This document shows, one piece after another, positions 8,849 through 17,657 of a stretch of DNA of 64,000 nucleotides. The translations under genes were made by a program, and so were the position numbers. This DNA comes from Actinomadura syzygii. GTDB taxonomy: Bacteria; Actinomycetota; Actinomycetes; Streptosporangiales; Streptosporangiaceae. The stretch is taken from the NCBI RefSeq assembly GCF_008085905.1, contig NZ_VSFF01000002.1, positions 248,001 to 312,000 on the forward strand. Direction: 5' to 3'. The notes below the pieces were generated by a model. It was not told the DNA's origin and made no database searches. It saw nothing but the letters and a program-made list of their open reading frames with translations. Positions within the stretch are counted from its first letter, which is position 1. Each line of letters begins with the position of its first letter.

Positions 8849-9731
8849 CCCGCGCCCGGTGCTCGGACACCGAGCCCCACGCCGCGTACAGGGCGCGTGC
8901 CTTCCGGATCCACAGCGACGGGTCGTACTCGTCGGTGTAGCCGATCGCGCCGTGCACCTGGAGGGCGGTCTTGGCCGCCCCGTAGGACGCCTCGGACGCG
9001 GCGACCTTGGCGGCGGACACGTCGCGCGCGAAGTCCGGCGTCCCGTACGACAGCGCCGCCCCGTAGACGAGCGGGCGGGCGAACTCCAGCTCGACCAGCG
9101 CGCTCGCGAGATGGTGCTTGACCGCCTGGTACTCGCCGATCGGACGCCCGAACTGCCGCCGCGTCTTCGCGTACTCGACGGAGACGTCCAGCAGCGCGCG
9201 GCCGAGCCCGATCTGCTGCGCCGCGCACAGCAGCGCCCCGAAGCCGGTGAACCCGCCGCCCTCGGGGACGCGGAACAGCCGCCGCGCCGGGTCCAGCGAC
9301 GTGACCCGCTCCCCGGCCGCGCGCTCGACGCCGTCCAGGGTGAGGACGAGGTCGGCGGCGTCGGCGTCCAGCGCGTGCGGGACGGCGAGCGACACGACCG
9401 CCGCGCCCTCCGCGATCCGCCGCAGCCACGGCGACTCGCCCAGCAGCTCCGCCGCCGCGAGCGTCTCCACATAGGGGCCGGGGACGGCGGCGCGCCCGAG
9501 CTCCTCCATCGCGACGACCAGTTCGACCGGCAGCAGCCCGGCCCCGCCGAACTCCTCGGGGACGGCCAGCGCGAACACTCCGGTCTCCGCGACCGCCGAC
9601 CAGAGGGCGCGGCCCGGGGCCGCGTCCCCGGCCGCCCACGCGCGGATCGCCTTCGGCGTCCCCGCCTCCGCGAGCAGCTTCCGCAACGTCGCGCCGAACA
9701 TGGCCTGCTCATCCGACAGAACGAACTTCAT
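8832..9731 (-). CDS. Acyl-CoA dehydrogenase subunit, FadE32/FadE33-like
   Basis: 299 residues, the short type of acyl-CoA dehydrogenase seen for FadE32 and FadE33 in the C/D-ring steroid pathway. It shows the flavin-domain motif RRQFGRPIGEYQAVKHHLA and QVHGAIGYTDEYD near the C-terminus. Enzymes of this kind form heteromeric flavoproteins with a second FadE subunit, here most likely the product of the coupled upstream gene. The ATG overlaps the stop of that gene (ATGA), so the two are translated together. The end overlaps the fadD3 end by 17 bases. I cannot tell FadE32 from FadE33 by eye. Confidence 0.78.
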   Translation of the reverse strand: MKFVLSDEQAMFGATLRKLLAEAGTPKAIRAWAAGDAAPGRALWSAVAETGVFALAVPEEFGGAGLLPVELVVAMEELGRAAVPGPYVETLAAAELLGESPWLRRIAEGAAVVSLAVPHALDADAADLVLTLDGVERAAGERVTSLDPARRLFRVPEGGGFTGFGALLCAAQQIGLGRALLDVSVEYAKTRRQFGRPIGEYQAVKHHLASALVELEFARPLVYGAALSYGTPDFARDVSAAKVAASEASYGAAKTALQVHGAIGYTDEYDPSLWIRKARALYAAWGSVSEHRARVMAAL

Positions 9732-10858
9732 CGTGAACCCCTCGGAAGGTTGAGCAGGCGTTCGGCGATCACGTTGCGCTGGATCTCGTTGGTGCCCGCG
9801 TAGATCGGTCCGGCGAGGGAGAAGACGTAGTTCTCCAGCCAGTCCGACTCCAGCTCGCCGTCCGGGCCGAGGAGGTCGAGGGCCGTCTCGTGGAGCGCGA
9901 CGTCCAGCTCCGACCAGAACACCTTGTTCAGGCTGGACTCGGAGCCGATGTCGTCGTCCCGCGAGATCGTCTCGAAGCCCTTCAGCCGGTACGCGCGGGA
10001 CCTGATCCAGGCGTCCGCGACCCGGTCCCGCAGCGCCGTGTCGGACGGGTCGGCCCGCTCCTTCCACAGCGCGACGAGCCGCTCCGCCGCCGCCGTGAAG
10101 CGGCCGGGGGAGCGCAGGGTGAGGCCGCGCTCGTTGCCCGCCGTGGCCATCGCGACGCGCCAGCCGTCGCCGGGGTCGCCGATCACGTCCTCGTCCGGGA
10201 CGAACACCCCGTCGAGGAACAGCTCAGCGAACGCGGGCTTGCCGTCCAGGCGTCCGATGGGGCGGACGGTCACGCCGTCCGCGTCCAGAGGGAACATCAG
10301 GTAGGTGAGCCCGCGGTGCCGCTCCGCCTCGGGATCGGAGCGGAACAGCCCGAACCCCCGGTCGGCGAACGCGGCGCGCGAGCTCCACGTCTTCTGCCCG
10401 TCGAGGAGCCAGCCGCCGTCCGTCCGGGTGGCGGTGGAGCGCAGGCCCGCGAGGTCGCTGCCCGCGCCGGGCTCCGACCACGCCTGCGCCCAGATCACCT
10501 CGCCCGCCGCCATCGGCGGCAGCACCCGCGCGAGCTGGCCGGCCGTGCCGTGCTTGAGCAGCGTCGGCGCGAGCAGGTTGATGCCGTTCGCGCTGACCCG
10601 GCCCGGCGCGCCCGCCGCGTAGTACTCCTCCTCGAAGATCAGCCAGCGCAGCGCGGACGCGCCGCGCCCGCCGTACTCCGCCGGCCACGACACGACGCCG
10701 AGCCGGGCCGCGCCGAGCGCCCGCTCCCACCCGCGGTGCGCGGCGAAGCCCGCCGCCGTCTCCAGCGACGGCAGCGGCTCGGCCGGGACGTGTTCGCGCA
10801 GCCAGGCCCGCACGTCGGCGCGGAACTCCTCGTCCGCCGCTCCGAATCCGAGGTCCAT
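9728..10858 (-). CDS. fadE31: Acyl-CoA dehydrogenase FadE31-like
   Basis: 376 residues, near the 377 of M. tuberculosis FadE31. Several stretches match what I know of that protein: FEEEYYAAGAPGR, WAQAWSEPGAGSDLA, WSSRAAFADRGFGLFRSDP and the C-terminal AGPIYAGTNEIQRNVIAERLL. FadE31 acts with FadE32/33 in oxidation of C/D-ring CoA thioesters after FadD3. It is first in a two-gene unit. The ATG at 10858 is preceded by AAGAAGGGG, and a KstR2-like inverted repeat lies 17-34 bases upstream, so repression lifted by HIP-CoA is likely. FadE30 is a less likely alternative. Confidence 0.8.
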   Translation of the reverse strand: MDLGFGAADEEFRADVRAWLREHVPAEPLPSLETAAGFAAHRGWERALGAARLGVVSWPAEYGGRGASALRWLIFEEEYYAAGAPGRVSANGINLLAPTLLKHGTAGQLARVLPPMAAGEVIWAQAWSEPGAGSDLAGLRSTATRTDGGWLLDGQKTWSSRAAFADRGFGLFRSDPEAERHRGLTYLMFPLDADGVTVRPIGRLDGKPAFAELFLDGVFVPDEDVIGDPGDGWRVAMATAGNERGLTLRSPGRFTAAAERLVALWKERADPSDTALRDRVADAWIRSRAYRLKGFETISRDDDIGSESSLNKVFWSELDVALHETALDLLGPDGELESDWLENYVFSLAGPIYAGTNEIQRNVIAERLLNLPRGSR

Positions 10859-11249
10859 CTCGCCCCCCTTCTTTCTAACAATTGTTTGGTAGAGTAAACG
10901 CCCGGCGGCCGGTCGCGCGAGCCCCCCTCCCGACTTCCGGGGACGGCCCCCGGCGAAGCCCGGCGCGCGCCGTCCGGGGACCGCCGGTTGGGACCGCTTG
11001 GCGAGTAGACGCCGCCGCCCGCCGCGCTTCGCCCGATGGAATCTGTCAAACCCCCCAAGAGCGGACTTATCGTCCTGCCGCTGAGTCAATACTTCTCATC
11101 CGGCCCGTCTCGCCGAGGCAAGGCCCGTCCTCACCCGACCGAGGATGAGAGGTGATCAGCCGACGGGACCGCCGACGCCGAGGTCGGCACGAGGACCGCG
11201 CGCATGTCGGACGCCCGTCGAACCGCTCCCGACGGTGAAGGAAACAGGC
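10859..11249. other. Divergent intergenic region, fadE31 / carboxylesterase
   Basis: 391 bases without a gene between divergent transcription units. It holds the fadE31 ribosome-binding site and KstR2-like operator on the left. In the middle it has a spaced 8-bp inverted repeat, TCTCATCC (11094-11101) with GGATGAGA (11143-11150), and between and beside these arms the octamer GGCCCGTC occurs twice (11103-11110, 11122-11129). The carboxylesterase leader and its GAAGGA binding site are on the right. I see no reliable -35/-10 pair. Confidence 0.5.
10875..10892. promoter_or_regulatory. KstR2-like operator upstream of fadE31
   Basis: The 18-base site reads CTAnCAAnnnnTTGnTAG with dyad symmetry. 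Its core fits the published KstR2 box AnCAAGnnCTTGnT at 10 of 12 fixed positions; only the inner G and C are T and T. KstR2 is the TetR-type repressor of the C/D-ring steroid genes fadD3 and fadE31-33. It lies 17-34 bases upstream of the fadE31 ATG, where binding would block transcription. No equivalent was found before fadD3. Confidence 0.6.
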
Positions 11250-12893
11250 ATGAAGACACCGGGCAAAGCACCGGGCAGAACGCGGAGATGGCTGCTTCCG
11301 GCGGTCAGCGCGGCGGTGGTCGCGCTCACTCCCGCGATCCCCGCCGCCATGGCCGACGACGGCGGCGGCGCCGCCAAGATCGCGGCGTGTACGGACGGCA
11401 CGACCGTCACCACGGACAAGGGCCCCGTCTGCGGCACCGTCGCCGACGGCGTCAAGACGTGGCTCGGCGTGCCGTACGCGGCCCCGCCCCTCGCCAACCT
11501 CCGCTGGGCCGCGCCGCAGCCGCACGCGGCGTGGACGACCCCGATCCAGGCCACCGAACAGGGCCAGCCCTGCGCGCAGCCGCAGGGGCTCGGCAACCAG
11601 TCGACCAACGAGGACTGCCTGAAGGTCAACGTCACGGCGCCGCAGAACGCCAGCGGCCCGCTGCCGGTGATGGTCGAGCTGCACGGCGGCGGCTTCAGGT
11701 TCGGCGGGCCGTCCGACGGCAAGGCCCTGGTCAAGGCCGGGCCGGTCATCCACGTCGGCGTCCGCTACCGGCTCAACGTGATGGGCTTCCTCACGCACAA
11801 GGGCTTCGGCGAGCACGCGGGCAACTACGCGTTCCGCGACCAGCAGGCCGCGCTGCGCTGGGTCCAGACCAACATCGCGAAGTTCGGCGGCGACCCGAAG
11901 AACGTGACGATCTTCGGTGCGTCCGCGGGCGGGTCGAGCGTGTGCGCCAACGCCGTCTCGCCGGGCTCGAAGGGGCTCTTCCAGAAGGGCATCCCGCAGA
12001 GCGGCGAGTACAACTCGCGGCTCGGCAACGACGTCCAGTGGCAGCCGCAGGACTGCGCCGCCAAGCTGCCCACCGAGGCCGAGGCGCAGGCGGCCGGTGA
12101 CCGCTTCGCCGCCGCCGTGGGCTGCGGGAACGTCGCCGACGCGGCGGCGTGCCTGCGGGCCGTCCCGGTGGAGAAGCTGCTCCAGCAGGCCGGCGGGGGC
12201 GTCGGCGCCAACGTCGGCACCCAGGGCCCGGTCGTGGACGGCGAGGTCCTCCCGCAGTCGCCCGGCCAGGCGTTCGCCGACGGCAACATCAACGACATCG
12301 TGATGATGCACGGGGTGAACCGCGACGAGACGCAGCTCCCCGCCGCCACCACGCCGGACCAGTACAAGACGAACGTCCAGCAGCAGTACGGTCCGATCGC
12401 GGACCAGGTCATGAAGCTGTACCCGATCGAGCGGTTCCCGGACCCCACCGGGTTCATCGCCTACCGGACGATCGTGGCCGACTCCAACTCCGTCTGCCCC
12501 GCGCTGGTCATCGACCAGCGGATGGCCAAGAAGATCAAGGTGTACGCCTGGCAGAACGACAACGCCGACGCGCCGCCGATGTTCTTCCTGGACAAGACGA
12601 AGCCGAACGGCGCGTACCACATCAGCGAAAGCGCGTTCCTCAGCCCGATGCCGAACCAGGCCGCGCTGACCCCCAACCAGGCCGCGCTCGCCGCGCAGGT
12701 CGTCACCCAGTGGACGGGCTTCGCCCGCACCGGGACGCCCGAGGTGCCCGGCACGCCCGCCTGGTCGCCGTTCACCACGTCCGACAACGCGGTGCTTTCG
12801 CTGGTCTCGGCCGGTGACAGCGAGCTGACGCGGGAGATCTCGCAGCAGCACCACTGCGACTTCTGGTCGAAGTACGTCGCGTTCAAGAAGTGA
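11250..12893 (+). CDS. Secreted type-B carboxylesterase
   Basis: 547 residues. The N-terminus has twin arginines before a hydrophobic run (RRWLLPAVSAAVVAL) and a likely cleavage after AMA, so it is exported. The alpha/beta-hydrolase core shows the oxyanion segment ELHGGGFRFG, the nucleophile elbow FGASAGGSS, an acidic residue in HGVNRDETQ and a histidine in AYHISESAF. It would hydrolyse carboxylic esters outside the cell, perhaps sterol or polymer esters. ATG 11250 is preceded by GAAGGAAACAG. A paralogue at 41658-43277 has the same layout and a similar HHC-aromatic C-terminal motif. Confidence 0.87.
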   Translation: MKTPGKAPGRTRRWLLPAVSAAVVALTPAIPAAMADDGGGAAKIAACTDGTTVTTDKGPVCGTVADGVKTWLGVPYAAPPLANLRWAAPQPHAAWTTPIQATEQGQPCAQPQGLGNQSTNEDCLKVNVTAPQNASGPLPVMVELHGGGFRFGGPSDGKALVKAGPVIHVGVRYRLNVMGFLTHKGFGEHAGNYAFRDQQAALRWVQTNIAKFGGDPKNVTIFGASAGGSSVCANAVSPGSKGLFQKGIPQSGEYNSRLGNDVQWQPQDCAAKLPTEAEAQAAGDRFAAAVGCGNVADAAACLRAVPVEKLLQQAGGGVGANVGTQGPVVDGEVLPQSPGQAFADGNINDIVMMHGVNRDETQLPAATTPDQYKTNVQQQYGPIADQVMKLYPIERFPDPTGFIAYRTIVADSNSVCPALVIDQRMAKKIKVYAWQNDNADAPPMFFLDKTKPNGAYHISESAFLSPMPNQAALTPNQAALAAQVVTQWTGFARTGTPEVPGTPAWSPFTTSDNAVLSLVSAGDSELTREISQQHHCDFWSKYVAFKK

Positions 12894-12983
12894 GTTGTTG
12901 TGGGATGCCGCAACGTGTGCCGTACGTGCCAGATGTCGCACCCGCCCCTTGATCGTCCCCGGTCGCGCGGATTCCATGAAGCC

Positions 12984-13457
12984 ATGGGAGCCACAGTGAT
13001 CGTGGTCGTCGTGCGGTCCGGGGAAGGCGGGGACCGCAGGGACGACGGCGCCGACGAGCTGATTCCCGTCGGGCTGGGGCGCGCGGTCCGGTTCGTCCGG
13101 CGCTCGGACGTCCGGTACGCCGAGGCGCAGGGCGACTACGCACGCCTGTACACGCAGGCGGGCAGCCACCTCGTCCGGGTCTCCCTCGCGGCCCTTGAGG
13201 AGGCATGGGGGGACGCGGGCTTCGTCCGCATCCACCGGTCGCACCTGGTCTCGCTCGCGCACGTCGACGAGATGGTCGTCGAGTCGGGGCGGTGCACGCT
13301 CCGGGTCGGCGGCGCGCGGTTGACCGTGAGCCGGCGCAACACGGGCGCGCTCCGGGACCGGCTGGTCCGGGGCGTGCTGCCTGGGGCATCCCGCAACGCC
13401 CGGGCACCGCGGGGGGCGCGCGACCCCCGCGGTTCCCGGGCCCTGCCCAGCCCCTGA
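12984..13457 (+). CDS. Stand-alone LytTR DNA-binding protein
   Basis: 157 residues. Residues about 25-115 match a LytTR domain: AVRFVRRSDVRYAEAQGDYA, VRVSLAALEEAW and FVRIHRSHLVSLAHVDEM. LytTR proteins usually carry an N-terminal receiver domain; here only about 25 residues precede it, and the C-terminal tail is a disordered Arg/Ala/Pro stretch. It is probably a transcription factor without phosphorylation control. It lies 90 bases after the esterase and before the exported quinoprotein, so either could be a target. ATG 12984 gives the domain-sized product; an upstream in-frame start at 12900 is possible but poorly supported. Confidence 0.75.
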   Translation: MGATVIVVVVRSGEGGDRRDDGADELIPVGLGRAVRFVRRSDVRYAEAQGDYARLYTQAGSHLVRVSLAALEEAWGDAGFVRIHRSHLVSLAHVDEMVVESGRCTLRVGGARLTVSRRNTGALRDRLVRGVLPGASRNARAPRGARDPRGSRALPSP

Positions 13458-13538
13458 GATCCCCGCCAGAAAACCCCTGCTCCGAGCCGCCGGCTCGTGG
13501 GCTGCCAAGCTCCTGGCCCCAGAGGGTCCGGATGATCT

Positions 13539-13562
13539 GAGGCTCCGGCGCACCGGAGCCTC
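13539..13562 (+). terminator. Terminator hairpin after the LytTR gene
   Basis: GAGGCTCCGG (13539-13548) and CCGGAGCCTC (13553-13562) form a perfect 10-bp stem with loop CGCA. It lies 82 bases after the LytTR stop. There is no U-tract, as is common in actinomycetes. Confidence 0.6.
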
Positions 13563-13574
13563 GCACCCCCGCCA

Positions 13575-13608
13575 GCCTCGGGCCCACGATCGCCTCCGGG
13601 CCCGAGGC
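13575..13608. promoter_or_regulatory. Inverted repeat upstream of the quinoprotein gene
   Basis: GCCTCGGGCCC (13575-13585) and GGGCCCGAGGC (13598-13608) form a perfect 11-bp inverted repeat with a 12-base spacer. It ends 27 bases before the ATG of the PQQ-type gene. It could be an operator, possibly for the neighbouring LytTR protein, or a hairpin in the leader. Confidence 0.4.
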
Positions 13609-13635
13609 GTCCAGCTCCCGAAGGGAAATCGAGAC

Positions 13636-15219
13636 ATGCGTCTCACGAGACGTGCGGCCGCGCTGGTCGCCGCCGCGTGCCTGGTCGTGAGCGGAGCCGT
13701 CGCCTCCGGGCCGGCCGCGTCCGGGCGCCCGCGCGCCGCGGACTGGCCGTCCTGGCAGAAGGACACGAACGGCACCCGCTACAACCCGGCCGAACGCGCC
13801 ATCACGCCGGAGAACGTCGGCAACCTGAAGCTCAAGTGGGCCTTCGGCTTCCCGAAGCAGGCCGGCGCCCCGCACAGCCAGCCCGCCGTCGTCGGCGACA
13901 CGATCTACTTCGGCGGCCCGGACGGGATCTACCGGGCGGCCGACGCCAAGACCGGCAAGGTGAAGTGGCAGTTCAACGTCGGCACCGTCGGCACCGGCCA
14001 GGCGCAGGTCCGCGACGGCGCCGCCGTCGCGGGCGGCAAGGTGTTCTTCGGCGACACCCGCGGCTACTTCTTCGCCGTGGACCAGGCGACCGGCAAGCTC
14101 GCCTGGTCGCAGCGCGTCGACACCACCGTCAGCGCCAACACGACCAGCTCCCCGATCGTCTACGAGGGCCGGGTCTACGTCGGCGTGTCCAGCGGCGAGA
14201 ACATCCTCGGCAAGGACCACGCCTGCTGCACGTTCCGCGGCCACCTCGACGCGATGGACGTCAACACCGGCAAGCTCGACTGGCGCTACTACACCGTCCC
14301 CGAGCCGAAGCAGAACGGCACCTGGCCGAACGGCCAGCCCCGCTACGAGCCGTCCGGCGCCGGTGTGTGGAGCACCCCGTCGATCGACCCGGAGACCAAG
14401 ACCATCTACGTCGGCACCGGCCAGAACTACACCGGCAGCGGCGGCCACTTCGACTCCGTCCTCGCGCTTGACACCGCGACGGGCAAGGAGCGCTGGACGC
14501 GCAAGATGACCGACGTCGACACCTGGCGCCGGGAGTGCAACAGCCAGTCCCCCGAGGACCAGAAGTACTGCCCGAACCTGAAGGACGGCACGGCGCTCGA
14601 CTTCGACCTCGGCGCTGCCCCGAACGTGTTCACCGCGGGCGGCAAGCGGCTCGTCGGCATCGGCCAGAAGGTCGGCGTCTACCACGTCCTCGACGCCGCC
14701 ACCGGCGACATCGTGTGGCAGCGCCAGTTCTCCACCCCGATGCCGGGCGGCGGGCTGAGCGGCATCCAGTGGGGGACGAGCTTCGACGGCCAGCGCCTCT
14801 ACATCGCCACCTACATGGGCAACCCGGGCACGCTGTACGCGGTCGACCCGGTCAACGGCCACGTCATCTGGACCACGCCGAACCCGTCGGACGGCTGCAC
14901 CACCGGCGGCGCGGCCCAGTACCCGAACGTCTGCAAGCTCGCCCACCCGCCCGCGGTGTCGAGCACGCCCGGCATCGTCTGGGAGGGCAGCGGCGACGGC
15001 AAGTTCCGCGCCTACTCGTCCGAGACCGGCAAGGTGCTGTGGGCGTTCGACACGATCGCGGACTTCCCGACCGTCAACGGCGGCACCGGACGGGGCGGCG
15101 CCCTCTCCGGCGGCGGCGGCGCGGTCATCGCCGACGGGATGGTCTACGTCCTGACCGGCGAGATGTTCGTGAACTACCCGAACGACAAGGGCTACGTCCT
15201 GCTGGCCTTCGGCCAGTGA
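13636..15219 (+). CDS. Exported PQQ-type beta-propeller dehydrogenase (PVA-dehydrogenase-like)
   Basis: 527 residues with a Sec signal peptide (MRLTRR, then a hydrophobic run to about residue 30). The mature start DWPSWQKDTNGTRYN and ENVGNLKLKWAF are typical of quinoproteins of the polyvinyl-alcohol dehydrogenase group. Repeated TGKxxW blade motifs (TGKVKWQF, TGKLAWSQ, TGKLDWRY, TGKERWTR, TGKVLWAF) show a propeller. A vicinal cysteine pair in KDHACCTFRG fits the Cys-Cys ring of PQQ alcohol dehydrogenases. It would oxidise an alcohol or polymer outside the membrane with PQQ. A complete pqqABCDE set lies 14 kb away. The substrate cannot be told from sequence. Confidence 0.82.
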   Translation: MRLTRRAAALVAAACLVVSGAVASGPAASGRPRAADWPSWQKDTNGTRYNPAERAITPENVGNLKLKWAFGFPKQAGAPHSQPAVVGDTIYFGGPDGIYRAADAKTGKVKWQFNVGTVGTGQAQVRDGAAVAGGKVFFGDTRGYFFAVDQATGKLAWSQRVDTTVSANTTSSPIVYEGRVYVGVSSGENILGKDHACCTFRGHLDAMDVNTGKLDWRYYTVPEPKQNGTWPNGQPRYEPSGAGVWSTPSIDPETKTIYVGTGQNYTGSGGHFDSVLALDTATGKERWTRKMTDVDTWRRECNSQSPEDQKYCPNLKDGTALDFDLGAAPNVFTAGGKRLVGIGQKVGVYHVLDAATGDIVWQRQFSTPMPGGGLSGIQWGTSFDGQRLYIATYMGNPGTLYAVDPVNGHVIWTTPNPSDGCTTGGAAQYPNVCKLAHPPAVSSTPGIVWEGSGDGKFRAYSSETGKVLWAFDTIADFPTVNGGTGRGGALSGGGGAVIADGMVYVLTGEMFVNYPNDKGYVLLAFGQ

Positions 15220-15243
15220 TCCAGTGATCGCGCCCTGAAAACG

Positions 15244-15277
15244 CGCGGGCGGCGTCGTGCGCACGACGCCGCCCGCG
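15244..15277. terminator. Bidirectional terminator, perfect 17-bp palindrome
   Basis: Bases 15244-15260 are the exact reverse complement of 15261-15277. The palindrome sits between the converging quinoprotein and phosphodiester glycosidase genes and is followed on the + strand by TCTTCGTTTTC, a T-rich tail. It can serve both strands. Confidence 0.8.
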
Positions 15278-15306
15278 TCTTCGTTTTCCGCGGCCTTCCG
15301 CGGCTT

Positions 15307-16608
15307 TCAGCGGCGGCGGGCGTCGGTGAAGACGCCGATGCCGTTCGCTACGGCGCGCTCTTCGCCGTCAGATGGGACGTTGCGGACGTCGGTCTCGTCG
15401 CCGTCGCGGGTGACGACCGCGGACGAGCCGCCGCCGTCGAGGTTCACCGCGTCGTCGGCGCCGACGTCCTCCAGGAGGGACGCCAGCTCGGCGACCGTGA
15501 CCCCGGCGCTCTCGGCGGAGCGTCCGTCGACCACGACGAGCTGCATGCGGCGGCCGTCGCGGCTCACCCCGGCGGCCGTGCGCGGGGCCGGGCCCTTCGG
15601 GTCGAGGCCCTGGAGCGGCTCGCCGTCCCGCAGGATCGGGAACCCGCCCACCGCGAAGCGGTAGCGGGCGGCGAACTGGTAGTCGACCTTCACCTTGTCG
15701 CCGGGACGGAGGCGGCGCAGGTCGTCCGCGCCCTTCTCGCGCCCGACCAGCACGACCGTGTCGGCGGGGATCGCGCCCGCGCCGACCTCGTCCGCCACCG
15801 CCGTCACGACGCCCCGCCGGACGGTGACCTCCGCCGCGTTCGTGGTGCACGGGGCATTGCGGGCGGTGTCCGTCCCGCAGACCGCGCGCCGCCGCGACAC
15901 CGCGCCCCAGGCGGCGGTGAACGCGCCCGCGCTGCCGACCGGTATTGCGTACTGGTTGAGGCCGCGCAGCGGCAGCTCGACGGCTTTCCTCCTCCTGCCG
16001 CCGTCGGTGCGGACGACGCCGGTCAGGTGCAGGCGCTCCACGCGGGCGCGGCCGTCGGCGTCGATCCCGACGACGTCCTCGGCGGACGTGCCGGGCGGCA
16101 GCGCCGGACCGAACCGCTGGCCGTCCGGCACCGCGCCCTTGAGCGGCCGTCCGCCGTCCACCTCCGGGCCGGACGACGAGCCGGTCGGCGGCACCCCGGG
16201 ATGCGTCTCGCTGATGTTGAAGAAGTCGCCGTTGATCCCGGCGACGGCCTGCTGGGCCTGCGCCATCTCCGACACCGTCTGCCGCTGCGCGATCGAGGGC
16301 GGGTGCAGCAGGCCCACGCGGACACCTGGGCCGCGCAGGTCCACGTTCACGAGGTAGCCGACCACCGGGCCGCCTACGCCGGTCGTCTCGAACGTCCGGA
16401 ACTCCACGCCGGGAGCCCGGCGGCTCGACGACGTGAACCGCAGCGTCCCGACCCGGCCGGACGGGGGCAGCGCCCGCGCCCGCGCGTCCGGCCGCTCGCC
16501 CGACCCGGCGCCGTCCCCGCCCGGCGATGGCGGCGGGCCCGCGGACGCCGGGACGACCCCGGCCACGACGACTCCCGCGGCGACCACCCCGACCAGCACT
16601 CTTCGCAC
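15307..16608 (-). CDS. Secreted phosphodiester glycosidase (NAGPA-domain) protein
   Basis: 433 residues with a GTG start preceded by GAGAGGA. A signal peptide (MRRVLVGVVAAGVVVAGVV, cleavage near ASA) is followed by a Pro/Gly-rich linker. The rest is a NAGPA/phosphodiester glycosidase domain: AGINGDFFN near the middle and the catalytic-site motif NLDGGGSSAVV near the end. Members remove sugars from phosphodiester-linked glycans or trim cell-surface polymers; the substrate here is unknown. It converges with the quinoprotein gene across a strong terminator. Confidence 0.85.
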   Translation of the reverse strand: MRRVLVGVVAAGVVVAGVVPASAGPPPSPGGDGAGSGERPDARARALPPSGRVGTLRFTSSSRRAPGVEFRTFETTGVGGPVVGYLVNVDLRGPGVRVGLLHPPSIAQRQTVSEMAQAQQAVAGINGDFFNISETHPGVPPTGSSSGPEVDGGRPLKGAVPDGQRFGPALPPGTSAEDVVGIDADGRARVERLHLTGVVRTDGGRRRKAVELPLRGLNQYAIPVGSAGAFTAAWGAVSRRRAVCGTDTARNAPCTTNAAEVTVRRGVVTAVADEVGAGAIPADTVVLVGREKGADDLRRLRPGDKVKVDYQFAARYRFAVGGFPILRDGEPLQGLDPKGPAPRTAAGVSRDGRRMQLVVVDGRSAESAGVTVAELASLLEDVGADDAVNLDGGGSSAVVTRDGDETDVRNVPSDGEERAVANGIGVFTDARRR

Positions 16609-16714
16609 AGCGACGCTCCTCTCAACGGGTAACCGGCCCGCTGATCATGACGCGCGGCGAATTAAGGCAGGGCGTTCTGCGGCTCAACAAATTTCGAAGT
16701 TCGGGTTGCCCCGG

Positions 16715-17533
16715 TCACGGGACGCGCGCGACCCCGCAGAAGGCGTCCAGCGCGGGCGGCTCGCCGAACGGGGACGGCTCGGGACGCCACCGCGACACCG
16801 TGACCACGCCCGGCTCCAGCAGTTCCAGGCCCGTGAAGTAGCCGGTGATCCGCTCGGGGGAGCGCAGGTTGTAGGCGATGCCCCCGGCCTGGACGTACCG
16901 GGTGATCGCGCGGACGCGGGCGCTCTCGTCGACGCCGTCCGCGCCGGGCGTCCCGATCACGTCGGTGCCGTCGTTGATCACGACGTGGCTGCCCGGGGCG
17001 AGCGCCGCGACGAGGCGGCCGAGCACGCCCTCCGGGTCCTCCTCGTCGGTGAGGTGGCCGAGGATGCCGAGCAGCAGCAGCGCCACCGGCTCGTCGAAGT
17101 CGAGGGTCTCGGCGGCCTTCGCGAGGATCGCGTCCGGGTCGCGGATGTCGGCGTCCACGTAGGCCGTGGCGCCCTCCGGCGTGGACGTGAGCAGCGCGCG
17201 GGCGTGGACGAGCACGAGCGGATCGTTGTCGACGTAGACGATGCGGGCGTCGGGCGCGACGCGCTGCGCCACCTCGTGCGTGTTGTCGACGGTCGGGAGG
17301 CCGGTGCCGACGTCCAGGAACTGCCGCACCCCCGCCTCGCCCGCCAGGTACCGGACGGCGCGGCCGAGGAAGGCCCGCGAATGGCGCGCGATGTCGACCT
17401 GACCAGGGAAGATGCTGACGAAATCGTCCCCGACCTCACGGTCGACGGGGTAGTTGTCCTTGCCGCCCAGCCAATGATTCCAGATCCGTGCGGAATGCGG
17501 GACGGACGTGTCGATCTCCGAATGCCCCGTCAT
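16715..17533 (-). CDS. DUF574-family SAM-dependent methyltransferase
   Basis: 272 residues of the actinomycete S-adenosyl methyltransferase family (DUF574). Signature segments are SVPHSARIWNHWLGGKDNYP, FLDVGTGLPTVDNTHEVAQ and IVYVDNDPLVL, which form the SAM-binding Rossmann core. Substrates of this family are not known to me; genomes of this group carry many copies, often near XRE regulators. A second copy lies at 57448-58263. The start is ATG 17533. Confidence 0.88.
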   Translation of the reverse strand: MTGHSEIDTSVPHSARIWNHWLGGKDNYPVDREVGDDFVSIFPGQVDIARHSRAFLGRAVRYLAGEAGVRQFLDVGTGLPTVDNTHEVAQRVAPDARIVYVDNDPLVLVHARALLTSTPEGATAYVDADIRDPDAILAKAAETLDFDEPVALLLLGILGHLTDEEDPEGVLGRLVAALAPGSHVVINDGTDVIGTPGADGVDESARVRAITRYVQAGGIAYNLRSPERITGYFTGLELLEPGVVTVSRWRPEPSPFGEPPALDAFCGVARVP

Positions 17534-17657
17534 GAGGGTCCCTCCAACGCGGGGGAAGTCGTGGACGCCGCGAGTTTCCCACGGCCGGAAGATCTTCGCG
17601 AGATACACTGCGGCCGGGTGGGACGTTCCACCCGGCCGACCCTGGAGCGTGGTCCGC

